From contig NZ_MOLV01000001.1 in the NCBI RefSeq assembly GCF_001870785.1, positions 1 through 64,000 of the forward strand: a stretch of DNA of 64,000 nt. Reading direction: 5' to 3'. The notes beneath the pieces are model-generated. The model was not told the DNA's origin and made no database searches. It saw nothing but the letters and a program-made list of their open reading frames with translations. Of the stretch, positions 18,868-29,582 are shown piece by piece. The first letter of the stretch is position 1, and each line of letters starts with the position of its first letter. Both the position numbers and the translations under genes were made by a program. Source of the stretch: Exiguobacterium sp. KRL4. Lineage in GTDB: Bacteria; Bacillota; Bacilli; Exiguobacteriales; Exiguobacteriaceae.

Positions 18868-19503
18868 TCATTGGATACGACGAGTGATGGGAAAGGCGTT
18901 TTGGAAAAACTCGATCAATGGACCATTCAGTAATAAGAAGACAAACGTTCCGACACCAATTCCAATCAGTTCGTGTTCAACGAGTGACAGGATGCTCGCA
19001 ATCAAAAAAGGAATTGCGAGACTGACGGTCGCACCGATTGATGTACTTTTAAACCGGCTAATGAGTGACTTCATCAAATAGTCGGGTGGCATCAAGACAA
19101 AACCGATTTGCAAATACAGAGCCAGACCAAGTGAAATCAACGGCATCCCGATCACCATATAGAGGATACGCATCCAAAGTGTCGTTGGTATATAAAGCAA
19201 TTGATGGATGGATAAGAAAAAGTCAATCGCTGTTCCAAACAGGATGACTAAGGAAAAACTAAGTAAAATCGTCCACCAACTAAATCGACTACCAAGAATC
19301 AAGGCACTTCCAAGTGCAAAAAGGTGTAAGACGACAATCGCCAGTCCGACGGTCAAAGGCGAGATGCGAGCTAAGGCTTCGCTTGCAGATGTCCAAGGGG
19401 CGCTACCGATGGCGGCAGTCACCATAAAACTATTTCCGAGTGCGTTGATCAAGATGGAAAATAAGTAAATGAGGATTCTTTTTTGTTGACTCATGGGAGG
19501 CAC
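18868..19503 (-). CDS. YczE/YyaS/YitT-family membrane protein
   Basis: This protein of about 208-211 residues has five to six transmembrane segments. It carries the family-like N-terminal stretch INALGNSFMVTAAIGSAPW and the GFVLMPPDYLMKSLI segment seen in YczE-type proteins. Function is unknown; in B. subtilis, YczE influences surfactin production. The start is uncertain: GTG at 19503 or ATG at 19494. The nearest good Shine-Dalgarno (GGAGGTG, minus strand near 19527) is too far from both. It is a single-gene unit that converges on the ABC exporter. Confidence 0.7.
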   Translation of the reverse strand: MPPMSQQKRILIYLFSILINALGNSFMVTAAIGSAPWTSASEALARISPLTVGLAIVVLHLFALGSALILGSRFSWWTILLSFSLVILFGTAIDFFLSIHQLLYIPTTLWMRILYMVIGMPLISLGLALYLQIGFVLMPPDYLMKSLISRFKSTSIGATVSLAIPFLIASILSLVEHELIGIGVGTFVFLLLNGPLIEFFQNAFPITRRIQ

Positions 19504-19663
19504 AGGTAAAAAAGACTGCGCTTCTCACCTCCATTTCAAAGCAGTATCGTTAAGGTATACCCTATTTTAATCGTTCTTTTCACTCGTTTTCATGAAAAGA
19601 AGATTGCGAAAAGTCTTAAAAAGGCGACATACTAGGAAGAAATCACAGAAATGGGGATACGAC

Positions 19664-20227
19664 ATGACATACTTCGGTCAAAAGATTTTGCCGTCCGTCA
19701 GAAGGTTAGAAGACTTTGAAAAAATGTTGAAAAGTCCGTATGAATACGGCGTGTTACTCGAGATGCATGTCTCGCGCTTAAAGGCCGTCTACGAATTAGC
19801 GCATCGTTACGATAAAAAAATGTTTTTGCATATGGATTTAGTTCAAGGATTAAAAAATGATGAGTTTGCGACAGAATATGTCTGTCAAGAACTGAAACCG
19901 TACGGCGTCATCTCGACGAAAGCGAGTGTCATCGTCAAAGCGCGTCAGAAAAAGGTGAAGACGATGCAACGGATGTTTTTACTCGATTCGAGTTCACTCG
20001 AAAAAAGTTATCATTTGATGGAACGGACACAACCCGACTATATCGAAGTATTGCCTGGATTGATGCCGAAGTATATTGAAGAGGTCAAACGAAAAACGGG
20101 GAAATTAGTCTTCGCTGGGGGATTGATCGATACGGTTGAGGAAGTGGAACAAGCAATCGCAGCTGGAGCATCGAGTATCACGACATCAAATAAAGAGTTG
20201 TGGAAATACTTTGAACCAACCAAATGA
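19664..20227 (+). CDS. glpP: Glycerol uptake operon antiterminator GlpP
   Basis: This 187-residue RNA-binding antiterminator binds the leaders of glp mRNAs in the presence of glycerol-3-phosphate. The sequence matches the GlpP family along its length: FEKMLKSPYEYGVLLEMHV, LVQGLKNDEFATEYVCQEL, the central LDSSSLEKSYHL and PDYIEVLPG, and the C-terminal FAGGLIDTVEEVEQAI...ASSITTSNKELW. The ATG at 19664 aligns with the B. subtilis start and follows a GGGG-containing site; the ORF could extend upstream to 19592 with a basic, non-homologous N-terminus. It lies directly upstream of the glpF leader it should control. Confidence 0.92.
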   Translation: MTYFGQKILPSVRRLEDFEKMLKSPYEYGVLLEMHVSRLKAVYELAHRYDKKMFLHMDLVQGLKNDEFATEYVCQELKPYGVISTKASVIVKARQKKVKTMQRMFLLDSSSLEKSYHLMERTQPDYIEVLPGLMPKYIEEVKRKTGKLVFAGGLIDTVEEVEQAIAAGASSITTSNKELWKYFEPTK

Positions 20228-20257
20228 AAACGCTATGATAAAAATCACATAAATCGT

Positions 20258-20286
20258 TTGACAGCGTTTTCATCGATTGTTATAGT
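20258..20286 (+). promoter_or_regulatory. glpFK promoter
   Basis: TTGACA (20258-20263) and TATAGT (20281-20286) are separated by exactly 17 bp. Transcription should start near 20293. Confidence 0.88.
20259..20272. promoter_or_regulatory. cre site (CcpA) over the glpF -35
   Basis: TGACAGCGTTTTCA matches the cre consensus TGWNANCGNTNNCA and is close to the known glpF cre of B. subtilis. It overlaps the -35 hexamer, so CcpA binding would block initiation when preferred sugars are present. Confidence 0.75.
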
Positions 20287-20292
20287 GAAAAC

Positions 20293-20383
20293 AAGTTGAT
20301 ACGAAGTGACGGAGAAATCGGAGATTCACGCTTTCATGCTTTTTGAGAACATTCAAAAAGCCGAGGCGCGAATCTCTTTTTTT
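20293..20383 (+). promoter_or_regulatory. GlpP-dependent leader and terminator of glpFK
   Basis: The untranslated leader holds a terminator hairpin. GAGATTC (from 20321) pairs with GAATCTC (to 20376), with an inner CTTTTTGA/TCAAAAAG stem, followed by T7. Upstream of it a block (TATAGT, ACAAGTT, CGGAGAA, GGAGA) is shared with the glpD leader at 22780. GlpP plus glycerol-3-phosphate is expected to prevent termination. Confidence 0.82.
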
Positions 20384-20417
20384 GTTGCTTTTTTCACATA
20401 CAAAGGGGGAAGAACAC

Positions 20418-22767
<2,350 letters not shown>

Positions 22768-22779
22768 TGTGAGATATGT

Positions 22780-22875
22780 TATAGTAAGCACAAGTTAATA
22801 AACCGGTCGGAGAATATGGAGAGACCACAGCAACAGTTGACACCGTCAGTCTGTTTGTTGTGGTCTCTTTTTTTT
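22780..22875 (+). promoter_or_regulatory. glpD promoter -10, GlpP-dependent leader and terminator
   Basis: A TATAGT at 22780-22785 is followed by the same ACAAGTT...CGGAGAA...GGAGA block seen before glpF. A terminator follows: GAGACCACA (22821-22829) pairs with TGTGGTCTC (22859-22867) and is followed by T8. The -35 would lie in the 3' end of glpK (TTGTTC, 18-bp spacing). glpD therefore has its own antitermination switch. Confidence 0.8.
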
Positions 22876-22900
22876 CGAACCTAAACAGGAGGAACTATTC

Positions 22901-24556
22901 ATGGCAAACCAATCATTTTCAAGCAAAAACCGTGCAGAGGTCTACAATCGATTAACGCGTGAAGAACTGGATCTACTTGTCGTAGGTGGAGGGATCACAG
23001 GAGCTGGAATCGCACTTGATGCCGCGTCACGTGGCATGAAGATTGGACTCGTTGAAATGCAAGACTTCGCAGCCGGAACGTCAAGCCGTTCAACGAAATT
23101 GGTGCATGGTGGTTTACGTTACTTGAAACAATTTGAAATCCAAATGGTCGCCGAGGTCGGGAAAGAACGTGCCATCGTTTATGAGAACGGACCACACGTC
23201 ACGACACCAGAATGGATGCTGTTACCGATGCATAAAGGCGGGACATTCGGACCGTTCAGTACGTCAATCGGTTTACGTGTCTACGATTTCTTGGCAGGGG
23301 TCAAGCGTTCAGAGTGGCGTTCGATGTTATCGTCAAAAGAGACGCTTGCAAAAGAACCACTCGTCAAACAAGACGGTCTTAAAGGCGGCGGTTACTACGT
23401 CGAATACCGGACAGATGATGCCCGTCTGACGATTGAAGTCATGAAAGAAGCGGTTGCTCACGGAGCACGTGTCGTCAACTACACGAAAGCGGAAGAAATT
23501 CTGTATGAAAACAGAAAAGTCGTCGGAATGCGTGTGACGGATCTCGCAACAGGAGACGTCCACGAAATTCGTGCGAAGAAAGTCGTGAATGCAACCGGTC
23601 CTTGGGTCGATGAATTGCGTGAAAAAGACGGTTCGAAAGTCGGCAAACAACTGCGTTTGACAAAAGGGGTTCACGTCGTCATCGATCAGTCAAAATTCCC
23701 GTTAAAACAAGCCGTCTATTTCGATACACCGGACGGTCGGATGATCTTTGCCATCCCGCGTGACGGAAAAGCCTATGTCGGGACAACAGATACATTCTTC
23801 GACAAAGATACGTCACATCCGAAATTTACGGTGGAAGATCAAGAGTACGTACTGGACGCGATTCACTACATGTTCCCTGAAGTCAAAGTGACAGCAGAAG
23901 ATGTTGAATCAAGCTGGGCCGGTGTTCGTCCGTTGATTTATGAACAAGGTAAGGACCCATCAGAAATTTCACGAAAAGACGAAGTATGGCAGTCCGAATC
24001 AGGCTTGATCACGATTGCCGGCGGGAAACTGACAGGTTACCGCAAAATGGGTGAGCACGTCGTTGATCTCGTCGCAAAACTCTTGAAAAAAGAAGACAAT
24101 GTGGCTTATGCCCGTTGTTCGACAAAAAACATGCCGATTTCAGGTGGACATGTCGGAGGAGCGACTGGATTTGCGAAGTTCCTCAAAGCACAAGCACCGG
24201 CTAACGGTTTGACTTCGGAAGAAGTTTTGTTCCTCGCTAAACGATACGGCTCGAACTTACCGGATGTTCTTGCCTATGCAACGGAATACGATGCAGCAGA
24301 AACGGAACTGCCGCGTGATGTCTATGCGCAGCTTCATTACGGAATCGATCACGAGATGGTCGCACGTCCAATCGACTTCTTCATCCGTCGGACAGGCGCA
24401 GTCTTCTTTGATATCGCTTGGGCACGTCAGCATAAAGAAGCAGCCATCAAAGAGATGGCCCGTCATTTGAACTGGACGTCAGCTCAAACAGCAGAATATA
24501 CAAAAGAACTCGACATCGAAATTGAGGATGCTGCGCACGCGCTCGTCACAGAATAA
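22901..24556 (+). CDS. glpD: Aerobic glycerol-3-phosphate dehydrogenase GlpD
   Basis: This 551-residue FAD-dependent, membrane-associated enzyme oxidises glycerol-3-phosphate to dihydroxyacetone phosphate and passes electrons to the quinone pool. The N-terminal Rossmann motif [19 protein letters not shown] lies near residues 26-44. The family signatures [15 protein letters not shown] and [20 protein letters not shown] and a C-terminal helical domain are intact. The ATG has AGGAGGAACTATTC upstream. It completes the glycerol catabolic set; the product feeds glycolysis, next to which methylglyoxal synthase (mgsA, 5 kb downstream) can act. Confidence 0.96.
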   Translation: MANQSFSSKNRAEVYNRLTREELDLLVVGGGITGAGIALDAASRGMKIGLVEMQDFAAGTSSRSTKLVHGGLRYLKQFEIQMVAEVGKERAIVYENGPHVTTPEWMLLPMHKGGTFGPFSTSIGLRVYDFLAGVKRSEWRSMLSSKETLAKEPLVKQDGLKGGGYYVEYRTDDARLTIEVMKEAVAHGARVVNYTKAEEILYENRKVVGMRVTDLATGDVHEIRAKKVVNATGPWVDELREKDGSKVGKQLRLTKGVHVVIDQSKFPLKQAVYFDTPDGRMIFAIPRDGKAYVGTTDTFFDKDTSHPKFTVEDQEYVLDAIHYMFPEVKVTAEDVESSWAGVRPLIYEQGKDPSEISRKDEVWQSESGLITIAGGKLTGYRKMGEHVVDLVAKLLKKEDNVAYARCSTKNMPISGGHVGGATGFAKFLKAQAPANGLTSEEVLFLAKRYGSNLPDVLAYATEYDAAETELPRDVYAQLHYGIDHEMVARPIDFFIRRTGAVFFDIAWARQHKEAAIKEMARHLNWTSAQTAEYTKELDIEIEDAAHALVTE

Positions 24557-24576
24557 AATAATCTTTGGACAAAAAC

Positions 24577-24607
24577 TCCTTCGCTTTCGGGCAAAGGATT
24601 TTTTTCT
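24577..24607 (+). terminator. Probable terminator after glpD
   Basis: An imperfect CCTTCGC/GCAAAGG hairpin is followed by a run of T residues just after glpD. Confidence 0.6.
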
Positions 24608-24627
24608 GTCCTGTGAAATCAGATTCA

Positions 24628-24656
24628 TTGCAAGCGGCTGCTCAGGCGATTATGCT
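24628..24656 (+). promoter_or_regulatory. Promoter of the FrnE-like gene
   Basis: TTGCAA (24628-24633) and TATGCT (24651-24656) lie 17 bp apart, about 40 bp upstream of the start codon. Confidence 0.6.
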
Positions 24657-24694
24657 GAATGTACACAACATACCAATAAAGGAGCTGGAACAAG

Positions 24695-25378
24695 ATGAAA
24701 GTAGAAGTCTGGTCAGATTACGCCTGTCCGTTTTGTTATATCGGTAAAAAACGTTTGGAAAAGGCAATTGAGGCAAATGGTGCAACGAACGTCGAGGTAG
24801 AATTCAAAAGTTTTGAGCTTGATCCGGCAGCACCTGAAACACCGACGATGGGGTTGTATGACATTTTAGCGGCGAAGTACGGAACATCCGTTGAACAAGC
24901 GCGATCGATGTCACAAGGAGTCGTCGATTCCGCGAAGACAGACGGTCTGGCATACGAAATGGATCGTGTCATTCCGGCAAATACATTTAAAGCTCACCGC
25001 CTGACTCAACTCGCTAAAAAACATGATAAAATGGATGAGGTATCAGAAGGATTGTTCCAAGCCTATTTCATGAACGGTGAAAATTTAAATGATGATTCGA
25101 TTTTGACGCGGATTGCGACCGAAGCTGGACTGGATACAGCAACCGTGGAAACCTTCCTTACATCTGATGAGTCTTCCGATGAAGTACGTCAAGAAGAAGA
25201 CATGGCTCGTGAACTAGGTGTCACCGGTGTACCGTTCTTTGTATTCGACCGGAAGTATGCGATTTCAGGTGCGCAACCGGTAGAGGCATTCAGTCAAGTG
25301 TTGGAACGAGTCCAACAGGAACAAAAAGTAGAAATCGTTGCCGAAGGTGATGCCTGTGGTGTAGACGGCTGCAACTAA
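24695..25378 (+). CDS. DsbA-family oxidoreductase (FrnE-like)
   Basis: This 227-residue thioredoxin-fold protein has the redox motif CPFC at residues 11-14, the cis-proline segment VTGVPFFVF near 175, and a C-terminal CGVDGC pair. FrnE-type proteins carry both pairs of cysteines and act as cytoplasmic disulfide oxidoreductases linked to oxidative-stress tolerance. No signal peptide is present, so it is cytoplasmic. The start has AAAGGAGCTGGAACAAG upstream. The lipoate ligase gene follows 30 bp later and is probably co-transcribed; a functional link is not obvious beyond thiol chemistry. Confidence 0.85.
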   Translation: MKVEVWSDYACPFCYIGKKRLEKAIEANGATNVEVEFKSFELDPAAPETPTMGLYDILAAKYGTSVEQARSMSQGVVDSAKTDGLAYEMDRVIPANTFKAHRLTQLAKKHDKMDEVSEGLFQAYFMNGENLNDDSILTRIATEAGLDTATVETFLTSDESSDEVRQEEDMARELGVTGVPFFVFDRKYAISGAQPVEAFSQVLERVQQEQKVEIVAEGDACGVDGCN

Positions 25379-25408
25379 ATTTGATTGTTAAAGGAGTACA
25401 TGAAACTT

Positions 25409-26398
25409 ATGAAATTCATTTTCCATCCAGAAATTCACGATGCACGGATTAATCTTGCTGTCGAGGATTTCATTTTAAACAACCTGAACGTCAGCGAAGA
25501 GGATTATTTCCTGTTTTACATCAATGGTCCATCGATCATTGTCGGGAAGAATCAAAACACGAGTGAAGAAGTTAACTTAAAGTATGTTGAGGAAAACGGG
25601 ATTCATGTTGTCCGTCGTTTATCAGGCGGCGGTGCCGTCTACCACGATCTCGGAAACCTGAACTTCAGTTTCCTGACAAAAGATGACGGAGATTCGTTCA
25701 ACAACTATAAAAAGTTCACGGAGCCGGTCGTAAAAGCATTGCACAAATTGGGTGTTGAGGCAGAATTATCGGGTCGCAATGACATCCATGTCGGAACCCG
25801 GAAAATCAGTGGAAACGCCCAGTTTACGACAAAGGGCCGGATGTTCAGCCATGGTACGCTGATGCTTGACTCAAACATTGAAGAGGTCGTCAATGCTCTT
25901 GTCGTCAGTGAAGAAAAAATGCGTTCAAAAGGAATAAAATCTGTCCGCAGCCGTGTGGCGAACATTTCAGAATTTCTGACTGAACCGTTGACGATGGATG
26001 AGTTTGTCGAACATTTGTTGGAGTCCATCTATAAAGGCAAAGAAATGGAACGTTATGTTTTGACGGAGGAAGACTGGGCGAAAGTGCATGCGATTTCAGC
26101 AGAACGTTACGGGAACTGGGATTGGAATTTCGGGAAATCACCGAAGTTTGACGTCGTTCATAAAAAGCGTTTCCCAATCGGAACGATTGACTTCCGTCTG
26201 AACGTCAAAAAGGGAATCATTGAAGAAGCGAAGATTTATGGTGACTTTTTTGGTGTCGAGGATGCATCGGAAATCGCTCGAGCGTTGGAAGGGAAACGGT
26301 ATGACCGTTCCTCTTTACGGGACGTCTTGAGTCAGTACGAATTAAAGAAATATTTTGGTGCTGTTGAACTCGATGAAGTGCTTGACGTTTTAGCATAA
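25409..26398 (+). CDS. lplJ: Lipoate-protein ligase (LplA/LplJ type)
   Basis: This 329-residue cytoplasmic enzyme activates free lipoate with ATP and attaches it to lysines of E2 subunits and GcvH. Family signatures are DARINLAVEDFIL, the GPSIIVGKNQNTSEEVN loop, the RRLSGGGAVYHDLGNLNFSF lipoate-binding motif (RRxSGGGAVxHD), and the catalytic KISGNAQ segment (Lys near residue 132). A C-terminal accessory domain starts near 250. The third in-frame start (25409) is chosen because it matches the family N-terminus and sits behind AAAGGAG at a usable distance; TTG 25385 and ATG 25400 are poorer. Confidence 0.9.
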   Translation: MKFIFHPEIHDARINLAVEDFILNNLNVSEEDYFLFYINGPSIIVGKNQNTSEEVNLKYVEENGIHVVRRLSGGGAVYHDLGNLNFSFLTKDDGDSFNNYKKFTEPVVKALHKLGVEAELSGRNDIHVGTRKISGNAQFTTKGRMFSHGTLMLDSNIEEVVNALVVSEEKMRSKGIKSVRSRVANISEFLTEPLTMDEFVEHLLESIYKGKEMERYVLTEEDWAKVHAISAERYGNWDWNFGKSPKFDVVHKKRFPIGTIDFRLNVKKGIIEEAKIYGDFFGVEDASEIARALEGKRYDRSSLRDVLSQYELKKYFGAVELDEVLDVLA

Positions 26399-26412
26399 GC
26401 TTTTTTGGGAAA
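26387..26412 (+). promoter_or_regulatory. Sigma-B-type promoter for the short-chain dehydrogenase
   Basis: GTTTTA (26387-26392), a 14-base spacer and GGGAAA (26407-26412) match the sigma-B consensus closely. The -35 overlaps the last codons of the lipoate ligase gene. It lies about 40 bp upstream of the downstream start codon. Confidence 0.7.
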
Positions 26413-26449
26413 ACTCTTTCTATCAACTTGCATAGGGGGAGCTTTTTTC

Positions 26450-27337
26450 ATGGGCTACAATAAAGATAACTTTTTAGAGGGTACATTAAACGACTTCATC
26501 AATTTTGAAAAAGTTTCCGAAGGTTTACCGAAAACGGAAGACCAACAGCCGTTACCGTATTATGAGCGGGACGATTATCGTGCTGCTGGAAAATTAAAAG
26601 GCAAAGTCGCGATCGTGACAGGTGGTAATTCAGGAATCGGACGTGCCATCTCGATTGCCTATACATTAGAAGGTGCTAAAATCGTCATTGCGTTTTACGG
26701 CGATCAAGAAGGAGCAGAAGAAACAAAAGCCCGGCTTGAAGAACTCGGCGGCGAAGTATTACTTTCGCAAGGAGACATCGGTGACGGTGCTTACTGTGAA
26801 GAACTCGTCAAAAAAACGATTGCGCGATTTGGTCGTTTAGATATCGTCGTCAACAATGCCAGTATGCAAAAACCGGAAGAATCATTGCTCGACATCACGG
26901 ACGAATCGATGGAAAAAACATTCAAGACGAATATCTTTGGGATGATGCGCTTGGCACGGGCCGCACTACCTCACTTGTCGCTGGGCTCAGCCATCATCAA
27001 CACGACGTCGTCGACAGCCTATGAAGGAAATTCATTGCTGATTGATTATTCGTCGACGAAAGGAGCCATCGTCAGCTTCACGCGCAGTCTTTCGATGAAC
27101 CTTGCGAAACAAGGAATCCGTGTCAATGCAGTCGCACCAGGTCCGATCTGGACACCATTGATCACGGATACGTTCCCGGATGAGTCGGTGAAGACATTTG
27201 GTAAGAATACACCGATGGACCGTCCCGGACAGCCAGCAGAAATGGCGTCAGCGTACGTGTTCCTAGCATGTAACGATTCAAGTTATATGACGGGTCAAGT
27301 CTTGCATCTAAATGGCGGCGTCATTGTCAACGGTTAA
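26450..27337 (+). CDS. Short-chain dehydrogenase/reductase, general-stress type
   Basis: This 295-residue NAD(P)-dependent oxidoreductase has the cofactor motif VTGGNSGIGRAI near residue 55, the NNAS variant of NNAG, and the catalytic Ser and Y-S-S-T-K (YxxxK) motifs. The N-terminal extension of about 45 residues, including QQPLPYYERDDYRAAGKLKGK, is characteristic of the YhdF/YdaD/YhxC-type subgroup annotated as glucose/ribitol dehydrogenase-like and often induced by sigma-B. The substrate is not known. The ATG at 26450 is preferred because it has ATAGGGGGA upstream. A sigma-B-like promoter supports a stress role. Confidence 0.85.
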   Translation: MGYNKDNFLEGTLNDFINFEKVSEGLPKTEDQQPLPYYERDDYRAAGKLKGKVAIVTGGNSGIGRAISIAYTLEGAKIVIAFYGDQEGAEETKARLEELGGEVLLSQGDIGDGAYCEELVKKTIARFGRLDIVVNNASMQKPEESLLDITDESMEKTFKTNIFGMMRLARAALPHLSLGSAIINTTSSTAYEGNSLLIDYSSTKGAIVSFTRSLSMNLAKQGIRVNAVAPGPIWTPLITDTFPDESVKTFGKNTPMDRPGQPAEMASAYVFLACNDSSYMTGQVLHLNGGVIVNG

Positions 27338-27348
27338 AAGAAAGAGCG

Positions 27349-27362
27349 TGAAAACGTTTCCA
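27349..27362. promoter_or_regulatory. cre site upstream of the acyl-CoA ligase gene
   Basis: TGAAAACGTTTCCA fits the cre consensus TGWNANCGNTNNCA exactly. It lies 97 bp upstream of the ligase start, just past the dehydrogenase stop, and is a plausible CcpA site for carbon repression of fatty-acid use. Confidence 0.65.
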
Positions 27363-27424
27363 TAAAATGCTACACTATCCATACAGGCGGACACGTCATG
27401 TATGGATTTTTTTTGCGTTAAAAA

Positions 27425-27442
27425 TGAACGGTTATTCATTCG
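27425..27442. promoter_or_regulatory. FadR-like operator
   Basis: TGAACGGTTATTCATTCG matches the Bacillus FadR consensus TGAATGANTANTCATTCA at 13 of 16 defined positions. It lies just upstream of the ribosome site of the acyl-CoA ligase gene, where repressor binding would block transcription. Confidence 0.55.
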
Positions 27443-27458
27443 AAGGGGGAAGCTAGTT

Positions 27459-29006
27459 ATGATGGGATTGATTCATTCGGTGGAAGAGACGGCCCGGCAA
27501 CGTCCGGACAGTATTGCCTATGTGTTTGAAGATACCGCGGTTAGTTACCGGGAATTTGTCGAGAAATTTCACCGGGCGGCAGGAGCACTTGAGGCGCACG
27601 GAATCCGTAAGGGGGATCATGTTGCGTTGATACTTGGGAATAGCCCGGCTTTTTTAGTGGGATATTATGCAGTGATGAAACAAGGAGCGATTGCGATTCC
27701 GATCAATCCGACCTATACACCGGATGAACTGGGGTATATTTTGATGAACGGGGATGTCAAAGGAATTTTAGGAATCGCACCACTTGTCGAGGCAGCGAAA
27801 GAACGTTTGATTCATTTACCGCACCTCGCTGTTGTTGTATCCGTTCCGTTTAATGGTCAAATCGGTCCGGATGAACAAATTGGAAAAGTTCGTTTCACGA
27901 CACTGGAGGCGTGGCTCGAAATTGAACATCCGATTCAAGAGGTGACGTATGAACTGGATGAGACGGCTGTCATTTTATATACGAGCGGTACGACCGGGAA
28001 ACCGAAAGGGGCGATGTTGTCCCATCGGAATTTAACGTCGAATGCCCGTTCGATTGGAGAATACTTACATGTTTCGGAACGAGACCGGACGCTTGCGGTC
28101 TTACCGATGTTCCATGTCTTCTGTTTGACGGTGGTCGTCAATGCCTCACTCGCCCATGGAGCAACCGTCATCATCGCTCCTCGCTTCTCACCGCAGGAGA
28201 CATTTGAACTCGCTAAAAAAGAACAGGTGACGATTTTTGCAGGAGTACCAACGATGTATAACTTCTTATTGCAGACCGTCAAGGCTCATCCGGAGTACGC
28301 CCATCACTTCGATTCGATTCGCCTGTTCGTTTCTGGTGGGGCAAGCTTACCGGTCCCGTTGCTCCAAGCATTTGATCAGACATTCAACTGCCACATTCTT
28401 GAAGGATATGGTCTGTCAGAAGCTTCTCCCGTCACGTGTTTTAATCCGTTGAACGGTGTTCAAAAACCAGGATCGATTGGTCCCTCGATCATCGATGTCG
28501 AAAATAAAATCGTTGACGAATTGGGACAGGACGTTCCTGTTGGACAAGTCGGCGAATTAATCGTTCGTGGTCCGAACGTCATGACAGGTTACTACAAAAT
28601 GCCGGAAGAGACGCAGGCGACGTTAAAAGAAGGCTGGCTCTATACAGGCGACCTGGCAAGACAAGATGAGGACGGATACTTTTATATCGTTGATCGAAAA
28701 AAAGATATGATCATCGTCGGAGGGTACAACGTCTATCCTCGGGAAGTCGAGGAAGTCCTGTACCAACATCCGTCTGTCGTGGAAGCAGCAGTCATTGGTG
28801 TACCGGACGAAGAAATGGGTGAAGCGGTCAAAGCATTTGTCGTCGTACGCGAACCGTTGACGGAAACAGAAGTTCTAGATTTTTGTGCGGTCTCACTCGC
28901 AAAATACAAATGTCCGACACGGATTGAATTCATTGATCAATTACCACGAAATACGACCGGTAAAATTTTACGGACAGTGTTAAAAAGACAACCGACGAAT
29001 TCATGA
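27459..29006 (+). CDS. Long-chain fatty-acid-CoA ligase (AMP-binding)
   Basis: This 515-residue adenylate-forming enzyme has the P-loop-like motif ILYTSGTTGKPKGAMLSH near residue 170, the motif region GYGLSEASP near 310, YTGDLA, the hinge DRKKDMIIVGGYNVYPREVEE, and the catalytic Lys in TTGKILR near the C-terminus. It activates a fatty acid as an acyl-AMP and transfers it to CoA. It resembles LcfB/YhfL-type ligases, but chain-length preference cannot be read off. ATG 27459 follows CGAAGGGGGAAGC. cre and FadR-like sites upstream fit a role in fatty-acid degradation. Its original terminator was split by an IS element. Confidence 0.87.
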   Translation: MMGLIHSVEETARQRPDSIAYVFEDTAVSYREFVEKFHRAAGALEAHGIRKGDHVALILGNSPAFLVGYYAVMKQGAIAIPINPTYTPDELGYILMNGDVKGILGIAPLVEAAKERLIHLPHLAVVVSVPFNGQIGPDEQIGKVRFTTLEAWLEIEHPIQEVTYELDETAVILYTSGTTGKPKGAMLSHRNLTSNARSIGEYLHVSERDRTLAVLPMFHVFCLTVVVNASLAHGATVIIAPRFSPQETFELAKKEQVTIFAGVPTMYNFLLQTVKAHPEYAHHFDSIRLFVSGGASLPVPLLQAFDQTFNCHILEGYGLSEASPVTCFNPLNGVQKPGSIGPSIIDVENKIVDELGQDVPVGQVGELIVRGPNVMTGYYKMPEETQATLKEGWLYTGDLARQDEDGYFYIVDRKKDMIIVGGYNVYPREVEEVLYQHPSVVEAAVIGVPDEEMGEAVKAFVVVREPLTETEVLDFCAVSLAKYKCPTRIEFIDQLPRNTTGKILRTVLKRQPTNS

Positions 29007-29023
29007 GTCAAAAAGTAGAAGGA

Positions 29024-29047
29024 AGAACTTCAGGTTTCTGAAGTTCT
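29024..29047. repeat. Left copy of a duplicated 24-bp palindrome
   Basis: A perfect 10-bp stem hairpin, AGAACTTCAG with CTGAAGTTCT around a GTTT loop, is identical to the copy at 29583-29606. It is the left flank of the IS remnant and lacks the T tract found after the right copy. Confidence 0.9.
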
Positions 29048-29093
29048 CAGACTGGAGACAAAGTAGTGGTTTTTCTCTTTATCGAGAAGAGCC

Positions 29094-29207
29094 GCTTTTT
29101 TGTTCGCTTCGAATCATTTTCCTGGGACAAGCATCGCGCCGCATCGCTTCGCTGCTGGGGTCGCTCCTGCTTGTTTTTCCCTAGGAAGCGATTTCGAGCG
29201 AACAAAC
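29094..29207. repeat. Long imperfect palindrome inside the IS remnant
   Basis: The arm at about 29094-29133 (containing TTTGTTCGCT and CAAGCA) is complementary with gaps to 29168-29207 (TGCTTG ... AGCGAACAAA). The GC-rich centre is about 35 bases. RNA from either strand would form a stable stem of more than 30 pairs. No product is encoded convincingly across it. Confidence 0.7.
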
Positions 29208-29249
29208 GCTTTTTCTTTCACAGTGCACGAAAAGCCAAGAGAATAAAAA

Positions 29250-29512
29250 ATGATACTACGTCATATCTGGCAGGAAGCAATGGACGAGGTGGAGCATTTG
29301 CGGCACACTTCTGTGAATCGGGCATTGTATCGAAAACGACAGGAGACCATCGAACGTGTCTTTGCAGACGCAAAAGAAAATCAGGGAATGCGTTGGGCCC
29401 GATATCGTGGCCTGAAAAAAAAACGCTACAAGCGATGCTTACTTTTAGTGCCCTCAACCTCAAAAAATTAGCGAACTGGTCATGGGATTCCGATGGGAAT
29501 CCTTGTTTTTAA
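29250..29512 (+). pseudogene. IS1182-type transposase, C-terminal fragment with frameshift
   Basis: The reading from 29250 gives HIWQEAMDEVEHLRHTSVNR and ETIERVFADAKENQGMRW, the conserved C-terminal DDE-region of IS1182-family transposases. After GLKKK the frame breaks. The next frame continues with QAMLTFSALNLKKLANWSWD to a stop at 29512. The switch lies in a run of nine A residues near 29416-29424, consistent with a one-base insertion. A stop just before 29250 closes the frame upstream, so the N-terminal three quarters are missing. Non-functional. Confidence 0.85.
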
Positions 29513-29582
29513 TACCACTTTATACGACTACATAAGAGAAACCCTCACTTCAACGTTAAAATTAGAATTTGTCTACAATCTG

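Larger units (their letters stand above)
29048..29582. mobile_element. IS1182-family element, internally deleted remnant
   Basis: This stretch of 535 bp is bounded by imperfect terminal inverted repeats: CAGACTGGAGACAAA at 29048-29062, and the complement of CAGATTGTAGACAAA at 29568-29582 (13 of 15 identical). It is flanked by a directly repeated 24-bp palindrome. The interior holds only the C-terminal part of a transposase and a long imperfect palindrome. An intact member would be about three times longer, so most of the transposase has been lost. It cannot move on its own. Confidence 0.8.

Noticed and set aside
20343-20417. N-terminal extension of GlpF
   Set aside because: It would be translated through the leader terminator; the ATG at 20418 has a strong ribosome site and begins the family sequence.
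29410-29430. Programmed frameshift at the A9 run in the transposase
   Set aside because: The element is already missing most of its transposase, and a stop closes the frame upstream of 29250. A decay mutation is the simpler explanation.
29066-29512. 148-residue open frame across the IS remnant
   Set aside because: It reads through the long palindrome with low-complexity content, and only its last 30 residues resemble a transposase. It is the shifted frame of the broken transposase gene.
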